Part shown: one piece after another, positions 26,704 through 35,672 of the stretch | How the letters are laid out: each line of letters starts with the position of its first letter | Numbering within the stretch: position 1 is the stretch's first letter | NCBI RefSeq assembly: GCF_900102965.1 | Contig: NZ_FNGM01000001.1 | Span: 602,053 to 666,052, forward strand | Direction of reading: 5' to 3' | Origin: Paenibacillus jilunlii | Lineage (GTDB): Bacteria; Bacillota; Bacilli; Paenibacillales; Paenibacillaceae | Length of the DNA stretch: 64,000 nt | Made by a program: the position numbers and the translations under genes | The notes under the pieces: model-generated | Database searches by the model: none | Told to the model about the DNA's origin: nothing | What the model saw: the letters and a program-made list of their open reading frames with translations, nothing else

Positions 26704-26933
26704 GCGCCCCGAATGAAGTACACGGCATCCGGGATAACGAGACTCAGCAGCATAAGCAGAGCAACCAGCTTTTCTGAAGCAGAGTACAATAAGTAGTTCA
26801 TAATGTAGCTGATATTATCCAGCCCGTAACCGAAGATCCAGTCCCCCAGATATAAATAAAGCAGGGAAAGTGCAGCCAGCAGCACAATTACCGCATATTT
26901 TTTCAGCAGCATCTTTCTGATTTTTTTCTTCAT
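26676..26933 (-). CDS. Small membrane protein of unknown function
   Basis: An 85-residue protein with a strongly basic N-terminus (MKKKIRKMLLKKYA) and two predicted membrane helices: about 13-33 and about 55-75 (KLVALLMLLSLVIPDAVYFI). The tail is short and polar. I do not recognise a family. A GGGGGCAAGG ribosome binding site precedes the ATG, which supports expression. It converges on and overlaps the gerB 3' end by 28 bases, so the operons share 3' sequence and antisense overlap is possible. Confidence 0.6.
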   Translation of the reverse strand: MKKKIRKMLLKKYAVIVLLAALSLLYLYLGDWIFGYGLDNISYIMNYLLYSASEKLVALLMLLSLVIPDAVYFIRGAQPGRGAEK

Positions 26934-27101
26934 GAAACCTTGCCCCCTATCGGCGCTTTCTGCTAGTATGAATCATTTTCCCCGCAGCCATGCAATTGCT
27001 GTTGTGCCCTGGCTGCGCTTTTGTCCCCGAAAGCTTATCATCCATCCCGTTTTATGTTACATTAGTATGAAACTACGGACTGATTAGGGGAGGTTCTTGC
27101 G

Positions 27102-28976
27102 GTGAAGCCGGATTTACGCTCTGCATGGAAGAATAACGTGTTGGTCGGAGACGGGGCGATGGGAACCTTTTTATATCAAAAAGGCTTTCCGGTCGGCATC
27201 TCCTATGAAGAATTGAATCTGACCTCTCCGGAGGTTATTGAGGATGTGCACCGCAGTTATATTGAAGCGGGAGCGGTGCTGCTGGAGAGCAATACGTACT
27301 CGGCTAATTATGACAAGCTGTCTAAGTTCGGGTTAGAGGCCAAGGTCGGTGATATCAACCGTGCCGGTGTGCGGATTGCGCGGCGTGCCGCAGGTGAATC
27401 GGGTTATGTTGTCGGTGCGGTAGGCTCGATCCGTGCCGGTAAACGGGCAAATCTGTCCGGCGCGGAGCTGAAGCGGTTTTATACCGAGCAATTTTCGGCG
27501 CTGCTGGAAGAGCAGCCAGACGGCATTCTGCTGGAAACCTTCTATGATGTGGAGGAGCTGCATTTGGCGCTGAGATCCGTGCGCAAGCTCAGCGACCTGC
27601 CGGTGATCTGCCAGCTTGCTGTGGATGAGACTGCGCGTACCCTCGACGGGTTAACGCTGCCGGAGGCTTTTCATATTCTGGAGCAGGACGGGGCGGATAT
27701 AATCGGCTTCAACTGCCGGACCGGTCCTAACGGCATTAAGCGGGCGCTGAAATCGCTGCAGGGAAGCCTCAGGCTCCCCGCTTCCATATATCCCAATGCC
27801 GGGATCGCCGATTATGTGGACGGACAGTACCGCTATGGCGCATCGCCGGAGTATTTCGGCCAGATGGCTCCGGTATTTGCGGATATGGGTGCCCGGATTA
27901 TCGGCGGCTGCTGCGGCACGACGCCACAGCATATTGCCGAAATCTCTGCTGCGCTGCGTGACTATACTCTGCAGCCCCTGCCGGAACCAACGGGACAGAG
28001 GAATCCCGAGCACCTGGCGGTCCAGGAGCATCTGGCAGAGGATGGGGAACGTGACGGCAGAGAGCCGACACTGGTTGATCTAGTTAAGGAACGCCATACA
28101 GTGATCGTGGAGCTTGATCCGCCGCGTGATCTGGATATCGCGAAGTTCATGCGGGGTGCGGAAGCACTGCGCAAGGCAGGTGCGGATGCGCTGACCCTGG
28201 CGGACAATTCGCTGGCCGTGACCCGGATGAGCAACATGGCGCTGGGACATCTGGTGCAGGCCCGCACGGGGCTGCGGCCCCTGGTCCACATTGCCTGCCG
28301 GGACCGCAATCTGATCGGAACGCAGTCCCATCTTATGGGCTTCGATGCGCTGGGCATTGATCATGTGCTGGCAGTCACAGGCGACCCGGCCCGCTTCGGG
28401 GATTTGCCGGGCTCTAGCTCTATTTATGACCTGACCTCATTTGAGATTATTCGGATGATCAAGCAGCTCAATGACGGCATCGCTTTTTCCGGCAAGCCGC
28501 TGAAGCAGAACGCCAATTTTGTGATCGGCGCTGCATTTAATCCTAACGTCAAGCATTTGGACAAGGCTGTTGAACGGCTGGAGAAAAAAATCGCTTCCGG
28601 TGCAGATTATATTATGACCCAGCCCGTATATGATCCTGAGCTGATTGTACGGATTGCCAAAGCTACGGAGCATCTGGAGATTCCGATTTTTATCGGCATT
28701 ATGCCGCTTGCCAGCGGACGCAATGCCGAATATCTGCACAATGAGGTGCCCGGCATTCAGCTTTCCCCGGAGGTCCGCAACCGTATGCAGGGACTGGAAG
28801 GCGAAGCAGGGCGCGCAGAGGGAGTGCGGATCGCCAAAGAGCTGCTGGACGCGGCCACTGCGCATTTTAACGGCATTTACCTGATGACGCCATTCATGTT
28901 CTATGATATGAGTGTGCAGCTTCTGGAGTACGTGTGGGCAAAACAAGGGCGCAAATTGTCCCCCTTGTTTCGCTAG
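27102..28976 (+). CDS. yitJ: Bifunctional homocysteine S-methyltransferase / methylenetetrahydrofolate reductase
   Basis: A 624-residue fusion as in B. subtilis YitJ. The N-terminal domain (about 1-290) is a homocysteine S-methyltransferase barrel with the zinc cysteines in FNCRTGP (near residue 206) and GGCCGTTP (near residues 270-271). The C-terminal domain (about 315-615) is a FAD-dependent 5,10-methylene-THF reductase barrel, with PPRD near its start, VTGDPARFGDLPG and TQPVYDPE. Together the domains make methyl-THF and methylate homocysteine. The GTG start follows AGGGGAGG by about 10 bases. B. subtilis yitJ is the classic SAM-riboswitch gene, but the 168 bases upstream here show no recognisable S-box (see findings). 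Confidence 0.94.
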   Translation: MKPDLRSAWKNNVLVGDGAMGTFLYQKGFPVGISYEELNLTSPEVIEDVHRSYIEAGAVLLESNTYSANYDKLSKFGLEAKVGDINRAGVRIARRAAGESGYVVGAVGSIRAGKRANLSGAELKRFYTEQFSALLEEQPDGILLETFYDVEELHLALRSVRKLSDLPVICQLAVDETARTLDGLTLPEAFHILEQDGADIIGFNCRTGPNGIKRALKSLQGSLRLPASIYPNAGIADYVDGQYRYGASPEYFGQMAPVFADMGARIIGGCCGTTPQHIAEISAALRDYTLQPLPEPTGQRNPEHLAVQEHLAEDGERDGREPTLVDLVKERHTVIVELDPPRDLDIAKFMRGAEALRKAGADALTLADNSLAVTRMSNMALGHLVQARTGLRPLVHIACRDRNLIGTQSHLMGFDALGIDHVLAVTGDPARFGDLPGSSSIYDLTSFEIIRMIKQLNDGIAFSGKPLKQNANFVIGAAFNPNVKHLDKAVERLEKKIASGADYIMTQPVYDPELIVRIAKATEHLEIPIFIGIMPLASGRNAEYLHNEVPGIQLSPEVRNRMQGLEGEAGRAEGVRIAKELLDAATAHFNGIYLMTPFMFYDMSVQLLEYVWAKQGRKLSPLFR

Positions 28977-29014
28977 TAATAATCAATTACAATAGTGTAA
29001 TGGATGTGATTCCG

Positions 29015-29905
29015 TTGTCATTTAGCATGACCGGATACGGTCAAACATCCCGGCAATTCGGCGGTTACAAGATAACATTCGAAGTCAAATCGGTGAATAA
29101 CCGGTACTGCGAAGTTGTGCTGCGGATGCCCCGGGATTGGACGGTTTATGAGGATATGCTGCGAAGACAGGTGCAAGCTCATATCAAACGGGGACGGGTC
29201 GATGTCATCATTAACAGGGAGCATGCCGATGAGGCCGGCTCCACTCAGGTGCTGAACCGTTCAGCGGTACGTTCTTATTTGAAGTCGGCACAGCAGCTGA
29301 GTGAAGAATTCGGAATCGGCGGTGAGCTTCAGCTTCGCGACATCCTCGCGCTGCCGGGTGTTATGGAACTCAAGGAAGATATACATGCATTAACCTCATC
29401 CCAGGACCTCAAGGATATCCTTGAGCAGGGGCTGAACGGGAGTCTGGAAGCCCTGATGGACATGCGCGCCCGTGAAGGAAGATATCTTGCGGGTGACCTG
29501 CTGGGAAGACTGAATCATTTGGAGGAGCTCCATGCTGAAATGGCTGGACTGGCTCCTGTTGTGGTGAGCGAGTACCGCGAGAAACTGCGGCAGCGGCTGA
29601 CCTTGCTGAATGACGGTACGTTCCCTTTTGAAGAGCATAAATTCGGAATGGAAATGGCTATCTTTGCCGACCGCTGTAATATTGATGAAGAGCTTACCCG
29701 GCTGTACAGTCATTTTGAACAATGCAAGGCTGTACTGAAGAGCAGTGAGCCTGCAGGACGCAAGCTGGATTTTCTCATTCAGGAGATGAACAGGGAGACG
29801 AATACTATAGGGTCCAAATGCAATCATCTCACTCTGGTGAACCTGACGCTGGATATGAAGGCCGAGCTGGAGAAGATACGTGAGCAAGCAGCGAACTTGG
29901 AATGA
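29015..29905 (+). CDS. yloC: YicC/YloC-family endoribonuclease
   Basis: A 296-residue YicC family protein; E. coli YicC is reported as an endoribonuclease, and the B. subtilis member is YloC. The N-terminal domain begins with the signature SMTGYG followed by EVKSVNNRYCEV. The C-terminal DUF1732 domain has KLDFLIQEMNRETNTIGSK, the strongest family block. The length is usual. The frame is open from 28934, but TTG 29015 sits behind GGATGTGAT, close to the full anti-Shine-Dalgarno complement, and gives the family start MSFSMTGYG. The gene starts the yloC-remA-gmk-rpoZ string. Confidence 0.9.
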   Translation: MSFSMTGYGQTSRQFGGYKITFEVKSVNNRYCEVVLRMPRDWTVYEDMLRRQVQAHIKRGRVDVIINREHADEAGSTQVLNRSAVRSYLKSAQQLSEEFGIGGELQLRDILALPGVMELKEDIHALTSSQDLKDILEQGLNGSLEALMDMRAREGRYLAGDLLGRLNHLEELHAEMAGLAPVVVSEYREKLRQRLTLLNDGTFPFEEHKFGMEMAIFADRCNIDEELTRLYSHFEQCKAVLKSSEPAGRKLDFLIQEMNRETNTIGSKCNHLTLVNLTLDMKAELEKIREQAANLE

Positions 29906-29956
29906 CAACTGCCTGAAGTAAGCGAAGATGTAACCTATGGGGGGAACAACCGGAAC

Positions 29957-30217
29957 ATGGCAATTAAATTAATCAACATCGGCTTTGGGAATATTGTATC
30001 GGCCAACCGTATTATTTCCATTGTCAGCCCGGAATCAGCACCAATTAAACGTATTATCCAAGAGGCGAGAGACCGGCATATGCTGATCGATGCCACTTAC
30101 GGCCGCCGGACGCGGGCCGTCATCATTACGGACAGCGATCATGTCATTCTTTCGGCTGTGCAGCCGGAGACTGTGGCCCACCGCCTGTCCAGCAAAGATG
30201 ACGATAACGACGAATAA
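29957..30217 (+). CDS. remA: RemA, biofilm matrix regulator (DUF370)
   Basis: An 86-residue RemA (YlzA) protein. In B. subtilis RemA is a DNA-binding activator of extracellular matrix operons and osmoprotection genes, forming ring-like oligomers. The N-terminus [20 protein letters not shown] and the [26 protein letters not shown] region (split here around position 42) match the family closely. The acidic tail DDDNDE is typical. It lies between yloC and gmk, the conserved position, with a strong GGGGGG site upstream. Confidence 0.96.
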   Translation: MAIKLINIGFGNIVSANRIISIVSPESAPIKRIIQEARDRHMLIDATYGRRTRAVIITDSDHVILSAVQPETVAHRLSSKDDDNDE

Positions 30218-30235
30218 CAACAAATGGAGTGTACT

Positions 30236-30805
30236 ATGTCTAGAGGATTGCTGATCATATTATCCGGCCCTTCCGGTGTTGGAAAAGGAACCGTATGCAC
30301 CGCACTGCGGCCGAAGATGCCCGAGCTTGTCTATTCTGTTTCAGCGACTACACGCTTGCCGCGTGAAGGCGAGGAGAACGGAGTCAACTATTTTTTTAAG
30401 ACCAGAGAGCAGTTTGCGGCCATGATCGAAGCCGACCAGCTGCTTGAATATGCGGAGTACGTAGGCAATTATTACGGTACTCCGCGTGACTTTGTGGAGA
30501 GAACACTCGACAGCGGAAGAGATATTATTCTGGAAATCGAGGTTCAGGGAGCGCTCAAGGTCAAGGAGAAATTCCCCGAAGGCATCTTTGTATTCCTTCT
30601 TCCCCCGTCTATGGACGAGTTGAAGGACCGTATTCGCGGGCGCGGTACAGAGCATCCTGATGTCATCAGCCACCGCATGTCCGTGGCGGAGGATGAGATC
30701 AGCCTGATCCGGCATTACGATTATGCAGTAGTGAACGATGAGATAGATCTGGCCTGCAAGCGAATAGAAAGCATCATTATCGCCGAACATTGTAAGGTGA
30801 GATGA
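30236..30805 (+). CDS. gmk: Guanylate kinase
   Basis: A 189-residue guanylate kinase, ATP + GMP to ADP + GDP. The P-loop GPSGVGKGT is at residues 10-18, the GMP-binding [17 protein letters not shown] region at about 35-52, and the lid later (RIRGRGTE). The start at 30236 is preferred over ATG 30224 because the latter lies in the ATGGAGTG ribosome binding site. It follows remA by 18 bases. In Firmicutes the enzyme is a target of (p)ppGpp. Confidence 0.97.
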   Translation: MSRGLLIILSGPSGVGKGTVCTALRPKMPELVYSVSATTRLPREGEENGVNYFFKTREQFAAMIEADQLLEYAEYVGNYYGTPRDFVERTLDSGRDIILEIEVQGALKVKEKFPEGIFVFLLPPSMDELKDRIRGRGTEHPDVISHRMSVAEDEISLIRHYDYAVVNDEIDLACKRIESIIIAEHCKVR

Positions 30806-30860
30806 CAGGCATAACAGAACTTAAGCTCATATTACAGTAAAAGATAAAGAGGTGTCTTAC

Positions 30861-31061
30861 GTGCTATATCCATCCATTGACGAAATGATGACCAAAGTTG
30901 ACAGCAAGTATTCCCTGGTGGTTGCTGCGGCCCGCCGGGCAAGAGTGCTCCGGGAAGGCGGCAAGACCGAGATCAAAGCTCCAAGATCGCACAAGTTCGT
31001 TGGTGTTGCGCTGGAGGAAGTTTTTGAAGACCGTATCATGGTAACCCGCGGCGAAGAGTAG
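30861..31061 (+). CDS. rpoZ: RNA polymerase omega subunit
   Basis: A 66-residue omega subunit that promotes assembly and stability of RNA polymerase. The sequence [20 protein letters not shown] and the AARRARVL helix are the conserved core contacting beta-prime. GTG 30861 is chosen; the GTG at 30852 is part of the AGAGGTG ribosome binding site. It is 55 bases after gmk, in the conserved order. A family A repeat begins 26 bases after its stop. Confidence 0.95.
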   Translation: MLYPSIDEMMTKVDSKYSLVVAAARRARVLREGGKTEIKAPRSHKFVGVALEEVFEDRIMVTRGEE

Positions 31062-31086
31062 TCTGAAGTTGCCCTGCTAGGCCATT

Positions 31087-31140
31087 GCAGAAACGGGTAC
31101 CGTCCTTTTTAAGGACGGCGAAGCCGTTTCTGCTTGGGTT
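31087..31140 (+). repeat. Dispersed palindromic repeat family A, copy 3 (most perfect core)
   Basis: The clearest copy. Outer arms GCAGAAACGG (31087-31096) and CCGTTTCTGC (31124-31133) pair perfectly over 10 bp. Inner arms CCGTCCTT (31100-31107) and AAGGACGG (31111-31118) pair over 8 bp with a TTT loop. It lacks the long left part seen in copies 2, 4 and 5. No T-tract follows, so it is not a standard terminator. Confidence 0.85.
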
Positions 31141-31284
31141 AGGAGGTCTGTAGTTTGAACGTAGTTCTGAATAGCCCGGACCGGGCGGTATCTGACAACC
31201 GGAAGGTTGTTATTTTTTTCTCAAAAACTGAGGATTTTTCGGTATGTAACTGCGGGAAGACAAGGGAACAGGGGGGAGATTACG

Positions 31285-32517
31285 TTGAAGAGCTTACAGG
31301 GCAAAACGATTATCTTGGGGATTACCGGAGGGATTGCTGCCTACAAAGGCGCAGCCTTGACCAGCAAGCTTACACAAAAAGGGGCCACGGTGCATGTGAT
31401 CATGACTGCTTCGGCTAAGCAGTTCATTACAGAGCTGACACTGCAGTCCTTATCCAAGCAGCGTGTATACAGCGATACCTTTCAGGAGCGCGATCCGTCT
31501 TCGATTTCGCATATTGACCTGGCGGATTCCGCCGATCTTGTACTGGTAGCACCGGCAACAGCCAATATTATTGCCAAAATGGCACACGGCCTGGCGGATG
31601 ACATGCTGTCTACCACACTGCTTGCGGCCACAGCCCCAGTAATGGTGGCACCTGCGATGAATGTACACATGTATCAGCATCCTGCGGTAATGGACAACAT
31701 CAACACGCTGTACAAGCGGGGAGTGAAGTTCATAGAACCGGGTGAAGGACAGCTGGCCTGCGGTTATGTAGGCAAAGGGCGGCTGGAGGAGCCGGAAGAG
31801 ATTGTAAAGGTGGTAGAACAGTTTTTTGCTCTGCAGGACAGTGCGGCAAAGGGGCCGCTCGCCGGTAAAAAAGTGGTAATTACTGCAGGGGGAACGATCG
31901 AGCGCATTGACCCGGTCCGCTATATTACCAATGATTCCTCCGGCAAAATGGGCTTTGCCCTATCCCGCACTGCACGTGCAATGGGAGCAGAGGTCACCCT
32001 GATCGCTGCGCGCACCGATGAGGCGCCTCCGCAGGACCCGGAGATTCGCGTGGTCAGGGTTGAATCGGCTGCGGATATGTATGAAGCCGTACTGAGCGCC
32101 TGGAAGGATTGTGATATCCTGATTAAGGCTGCGGCTGTGTCGGATTACCGCCCGCGGCAGAGCGCGGAATCTAAGATTAAGAAGAGCGGGGATACGCTGA
32201 GCCTTGAGCTGGTGAAAACAACAGACATTCTGGAGAATCTGGGGAAACATAAGGATAAGCAGTTTCTCATCGGTTTTGCGGCTGAAACAGGCGATGCCGA
32301 ATTGTATGCCAAGGACAAGCTGGTCCGCAAAAATCTGGATTTAATTGTTGCCAACGACGTTACCATGGAAGGTGCAGGTTTCGGTACAGACACCAATATT
32401 GTATCGGTCTATGACGCAGAAGGACTGGTGCTGGATCTGCCGCAGACTTCCAAGGATGAGGTAGCGCGGCAGCTGCTGCAGCTGGCGGCCACACGTATTT
32501 CCGGAGCACAATTATAA
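31285..32517 (+). CDS. coaBC: Bifunctional phosphopantothenoylcysteine decarboxylase / phosphopantothenate-cysteine ligase
   Basis: A 410-residue CoaBC fusion, catalysing two steps of coenzyme A synthesis. The N-terminal flavoprotein (CoaC) has GGIAAYKGAAL, the catalytic His in SHIDLAD, PAMNVHMYQHP and the Cys in EGQLACGYVGKGR. The CoaB domain begins near residue 190 with VVITAGGTIERIDPVRYITN and ends with the KxK-type SKIKKSGD and NDV motifs. TTG 31285 follows GGGGGGAG by six bases; the frame open from 31207 lacks such a site. The gene ends on the first base of priA (TAATG overlap). Confidence 0.96.
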   Translation: MKSLQGKTIILGITGGIAAYKGAALTSKLTQKGATVHVIMTASAKQFITELTLQSLSKQRVYSDTFQERDPSSISHIDLADSADLVLVAPATANIIAKMAHGLADDMLSTTLLAATAPVMVAPAMNVHMYQHPAVMDNINTLYKRGVKFIEPGEGQLACGYVGKGRLEEPEEIVKVVEQFFALQDSAAKGPLAGKKVVITAGGTIERIDPVRYITNDSSGKMGFALSRTARAMGAEVTLIAARTDEAPPQDPEIRVVRVESAADMYEAVLSAWKDCDILIKAAAVSDYRPRQSAESKIKKSGDTLSLELVKTTDILENLGKHKDKQFLIGFAAETGDAELYAKDKLVRKNLDLIVANDVTMEGAGFGTDTNIVSVYDAEGLVLDLPQTSKDEVARQLLQLAATRISGAQL

Positions 32518-35048
32518 TGGAGATAGCCAAGGTCATTGTCGATGTTCCTGTGCGCAGCACTGACCGGCCGTTTGATTATTTGATACCAGACTCGCTTAAA
32601 CTATGGATTGAGGTGGGAAGCCGCGTAGCAGTGCCCTTTGGGCACCGTACGGTGCAGGGGTTTGTGGTATCCCTGGAATCCGGGGAGACAGGTGCAGTAT
32701 CCGGGATGAAGCCGATACAGGAGGTACTGGATCTGCTCCCCCCGCTGTCCCCAGAGCTGGTTGAGCTTGGGGATTGGATGAGCCAAAGATATGCCTGCAG
32801 ACGGATATCCGCACTTCAGGCGATGCTTCCTACGGCTCTAAAAGGCAAGGCTGAACGGCTGATAACGCTTGGTGATGCGGCGGATGAGGGAACCAGTAAT
32901 GCTGATGAACTGTTCCCGATGTTCCTGGAGACGGATCAGGAGGAAAACCGGATTTCAGAATTTGTCGGACGCCATGGAGAAGTCTCCATGAAGCTGCTGA
33001 CCCGCACCTTCCCCCAGGCTGCGGAGACGGTGAAGTTTATGCTCCGCCGCGGCGTATTGGCCGAGAGCCAGTCGATTAAGGACAAGATGGGCAAAAAGAA
33101 GCTCAAGGCGGTTGATTTGGCTATCGGGCTCTCGGCAGCCCGCGAATCCCTTGCCGGATTTCCGGCGCGATCCGCCCGCCAAAAAGAAGTGCTGTCTTTC
33201 CTGATAGATATGGAAGCTATGCTTCCGATGCCGATGAAGGATATATTGTCCATTCTACAGGTCACGGCAGGCACGGTAAAGGCCCTGGAGGACAAGGGGT
33301 TTATTGAGATCAGCGAGATTGAGGTATACCGGGACCCTTACCGGGGGCGTGATTTCAAACCCAGCACACCGCTGCCGCTGACGAAAGAGCAGGAAGCTGT
33401 ATATAACAGAATTGCTGCAACCGTGGATGAGCAGCGGCATGAAGTGTTTTTGCTGCATGGAGTTACCGGAAGCGGCAAGACTGAAATCTATCTTCAGTGT
33501 ATCCAGCGCTGCGTGGATCAAGGGCGGCAGGCGGTGGTGCTTGTGCCCGAGATTGCGCTCACACCGCAGATGGTCGAGCGGTTCAAAGGCCGCTTCGGAA
33601 GTGGGGTCGCTGTGATGCACAGCCGTTTGTCTGTGGGCGAGCGGTATGACGAATGGCGCAAAATCCGCGAAGGGAAAGCATCGGTGGCAGTTGGCGCCCG
33701 TTCCGCGGTTTTTGCTCCGTTCGTGAATCTGGGCCTCATTATCATGGATGAAGAGCATGAATCCTCCTATAAACAGGAGGAGAATCCGAAATACCATGCA
33801 CGCGATGTTGCGGTCCGCCGCGCAGAGCAGGGCGGAGCTGCAGTTATCCTGGGCTCCGCTACTCCGTCACTCGAGAGCTATCATGCGGCCAGGTCGCAGA
33901 GCGATATTCATTTCTCGCCAGTGCTGCTGCACATGCCCAGCCGTGCACTGGGCAATGAATTGCCTAAAGTGCATGTGACGGACATGCGGGAGGAACTGAA
34001 GGAAGGGAACCGTTCGATGTTCAGCCGCCGGCTCCATGCGGCTCTGGAGGGCCGGCTGGAGCGTGGAGAGCAGACGGTGCTCCTGCTGAACCGCAGAGGT
34101 TTTTCCACCTTTGTGATGTGCCGCAGCTGCGGCTATGTGGCAGGCTGCCCTGACTGTGACATCTCGCTGACCTACCACAGCCGCAGCGATAATCTCCGCT
34201 GCCACTACTGCGGCCACGCCGAACCGGCGCCCAAGCTGTGTCCGGAATGCGGAAGCGAGCATATCCGTTTCTTTGGTACTGGCACCCAGCGGGTTGAAGA
34301 AGAGCTCGGCAAGCTGTTTCCCGGCATCCGTGTCATTCGGATGGATGTGGACACTACCACGGAGAAGGGTTCGCATGAGAAGCTGCTGAACCAGTTCAGG
34401 GACAAAAAAGCCGATGTGCTGCTGGGCACGCAAATGGTAGCCAAAGGGCTGGACTTTCCTGACGTTACGCTGGTGGGTGTAATTACCGCCGATTCCGCGC
34501 TGAACCTGCCCGACTTCCGGGCGGCGGAAAAAACCTTCCAGCTGCTGACACAGGTTGCCGGCAGAGCCGGACGCCATCAGCTTCCGGGCGAGGTGGTTGT
34601 GCAGTCCTATACGCCGGAGCATTATTCCATCGTTCATGCCAGCGGGCATGATTACCACTCTTTTGTACGTGAAGAGCTGAAGCACCGCCGGGAGCTGCAT
34701 TACCCTCCGTATTGCAGGCTGATTCTTGTCACGCTTTCTCATGAACAGCTGCCGGTGCTGCTGCGTCTGGCGGAGAATTATGCGCTGAACCTGCAGGGCA
34801 AAGCACGGCAGCTGCGCTGGTTCGGCAGTCTGGACAAGCTGTCCTCCGATGCGCTCGACCTGCTTGGTCCTGTCGCATCCCCGCTTCCCCGGCTAAAGGG
34901 CCGGTACCGGTTCCAATGTATCATCAAGTGGCGCGGCTCCATTGATGCCATTGGACTGGCCCGCCAGGTGGCGGAAGAGCTGGAGGATTCGGTTCGTGAT
35001 ACCGGACTGCAGATCAGCCTGGATGTAGATCCACAAATGTTGATGTGA
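32517..35048 (+). CDS. priA: Primosomal replication-restart helicase
   Basis: An 843-residue PriA, which recognises stalled forks and reloads the replicative helicase through DnaD/DnaB in Firmicutes. The N-terminal 3'-DNA binding domain starts EIAKVIVDVPVRSTDRPFDY (split here after VPV); a winged helix follows. Walker A is GVTGSGKTE near residue 312, the DEEH box is in IIMDEEHESSYK, and the zinc cluster has eight cysteines in the CRSCGY ... CPDCD ... CHYC ... CPECG pattern. The C-terminal domain has RELHYPPYCRL. The length is slightly above B. subtilis PriA (805). It overlaps coaBC by one base, indicating coupling. Confidence 0.97.
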   Translation: MEIAKVIVDVPVRSTDRPFDYLIPDSLKLWIEVGSRVAVPFGHRTVQGFVVSLESGETGAVSGMKPIQEVLDLLPPLSPELVELGDWMSQRYACRRISALQAMLPTALKGKAERLITLGDAADEGTSNADELFPMFLETDQEENRISEFVGRHGEVSMKLLTRTFPQAAETVKFMLRRGVLAESQSIKDKMGKKKLKAVDLAIGLSAARESLAGFPARSARQKEVLSFLIDMEAMLPMPMKDILSILQVTAGTVKALEDKGFIEISEIEVYRDPYRGRDFKPSTPLPLTKEQEAVYNRIAATVDEQRHEVFLLHGVTGSGKTEIYLQCIQRCVDQGRQAVVLVPEIALTPQMVERFKGRFGSGVAVMHSRLSVGERYDEWRKIREGKASVAVGARSAVFAPFVNLGLIIMDEEHESSYKQEENPKYHARDVAVRRAEQGGAAVILGSATPSLESYHAARSQSDIHFSPVLLHMPSRALGNELPKVHVTDMREELKEGNRSMFSRRLHAALEGRLERGEQTVLLLNRRGFSTFVMCRSCGYVAGCPDCDISLTYHSRSDNLRCHYCGHAEPAPKLCPECGSEHIRFFGTGTQRVEEELGKLFPGIRVIRMDVDTTTEKGSHEKLLNQFRDKKADVLLGTQMVAKGLDFPDVTLVGVITADSALNLPDFRAAEKTFQLLTQVAGRAGRHQLPGEVVVQSYTPEHYSIVHASGHDYHSFVREELKHRRELHYPPYCRLILVTLSHEQLPVLLRLAENYALNLQGKARQLRWFGSLDKLSSDALDLLGPVASPLPRLKGRYRFQCIIKWRGSIDAIGLARQVAEELEDSVRDTGLQISLDVDPQMLM

Positions 35049-35181
35049 TCGGCAGGCATGATACAATAGGTACGCATTGCAGAAAATTCATTATTGTTCA
35101 GCATATAGAGTTGAAGAAAGCTTATATATAGTGTTCAGAATTAGCTATACTATAGAAATGTTCGAGGATGGTGTGTTTGTA

Positions 35182-35667
35182 ATGGCTATAAGGCTGATCG
35201 TGAAAGAACCGGATGAGGTACTGCATAAGACAGCGAAGACGGTAACCAAGGTAACCCCCAATGTTCAAAAGCTGCTGGATGATATGGCGGATACCATGTA
35301 TGACGCTGAAGGCGTTGGACTGGCCGCGCCGCAGGTCGGTATTCTGAAACGGCTGATCGTCGTGGATGCCGATGAGGAGCATGGATTGATCAAGCTGATC
35401 AATCCGGAAATTGTCAGCATGGAAGGCGAACAATTCGGTCCGGAGGGATGTCTGAGCATACCCGGCCTGAATGGTGACGTGCGCCGTGCTGAGACGGTAA
35501 CCGTACGTGGGCTGGACCGTGAAGGCAACGAAGTGACGATTACCGGGAGCGGCCTGCTGGCCCGGGCGTTTCAGCATGAGATTGACCATCTTAACGGGGT
35601 GCTGTTCACGGATATTGCCGAGAAGGTATACGAGTATACCGCTGAGCGCAGCGAAACTGGGGAGTGA
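35182..35667 (+). CDS. def: Peptide deformylase
   Basis: A 161-residue metal-dependent deformylase that removes the N-formyl group from nascent proteins. All three motifs are present: [10 protein letters not shown] near 44-53, EGCLSIPG with the metal Cys, and QHEIDHLNG with the HExxH metal histidines and catalytic Glu. The frame extends upstream to 35077, but ATG 35182 gives the usual N-terminus ([14 protein letters not shown]). fmt follows 5 bases after the stop, so formylation and deformylation functions are co-transcribed. Confidence 0.97.
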   Translation: MAIRLIVKEPDEVLHKTAKTVTKVTPNVQKLLDDMADTMYDAEGVGLAAPQVGILKRLIVVDADEEHGLIKLINPEIVSMEGEQFGPEGCLSIPGLNGDVRRAETVTVRGLDREGNEVTITGSGLLARAFQHEIDHLNGVLFTDIAEKVYEYTAERSETGE

Positions 35668-35672
35668 ATGGA

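Noticed and set aside
31155-31418. 87-codon frame overlapping the start of coaBC
   Set aside because: It runs through the coaBC ribosome binding site into another frame of coaBC and has no recognisable product.
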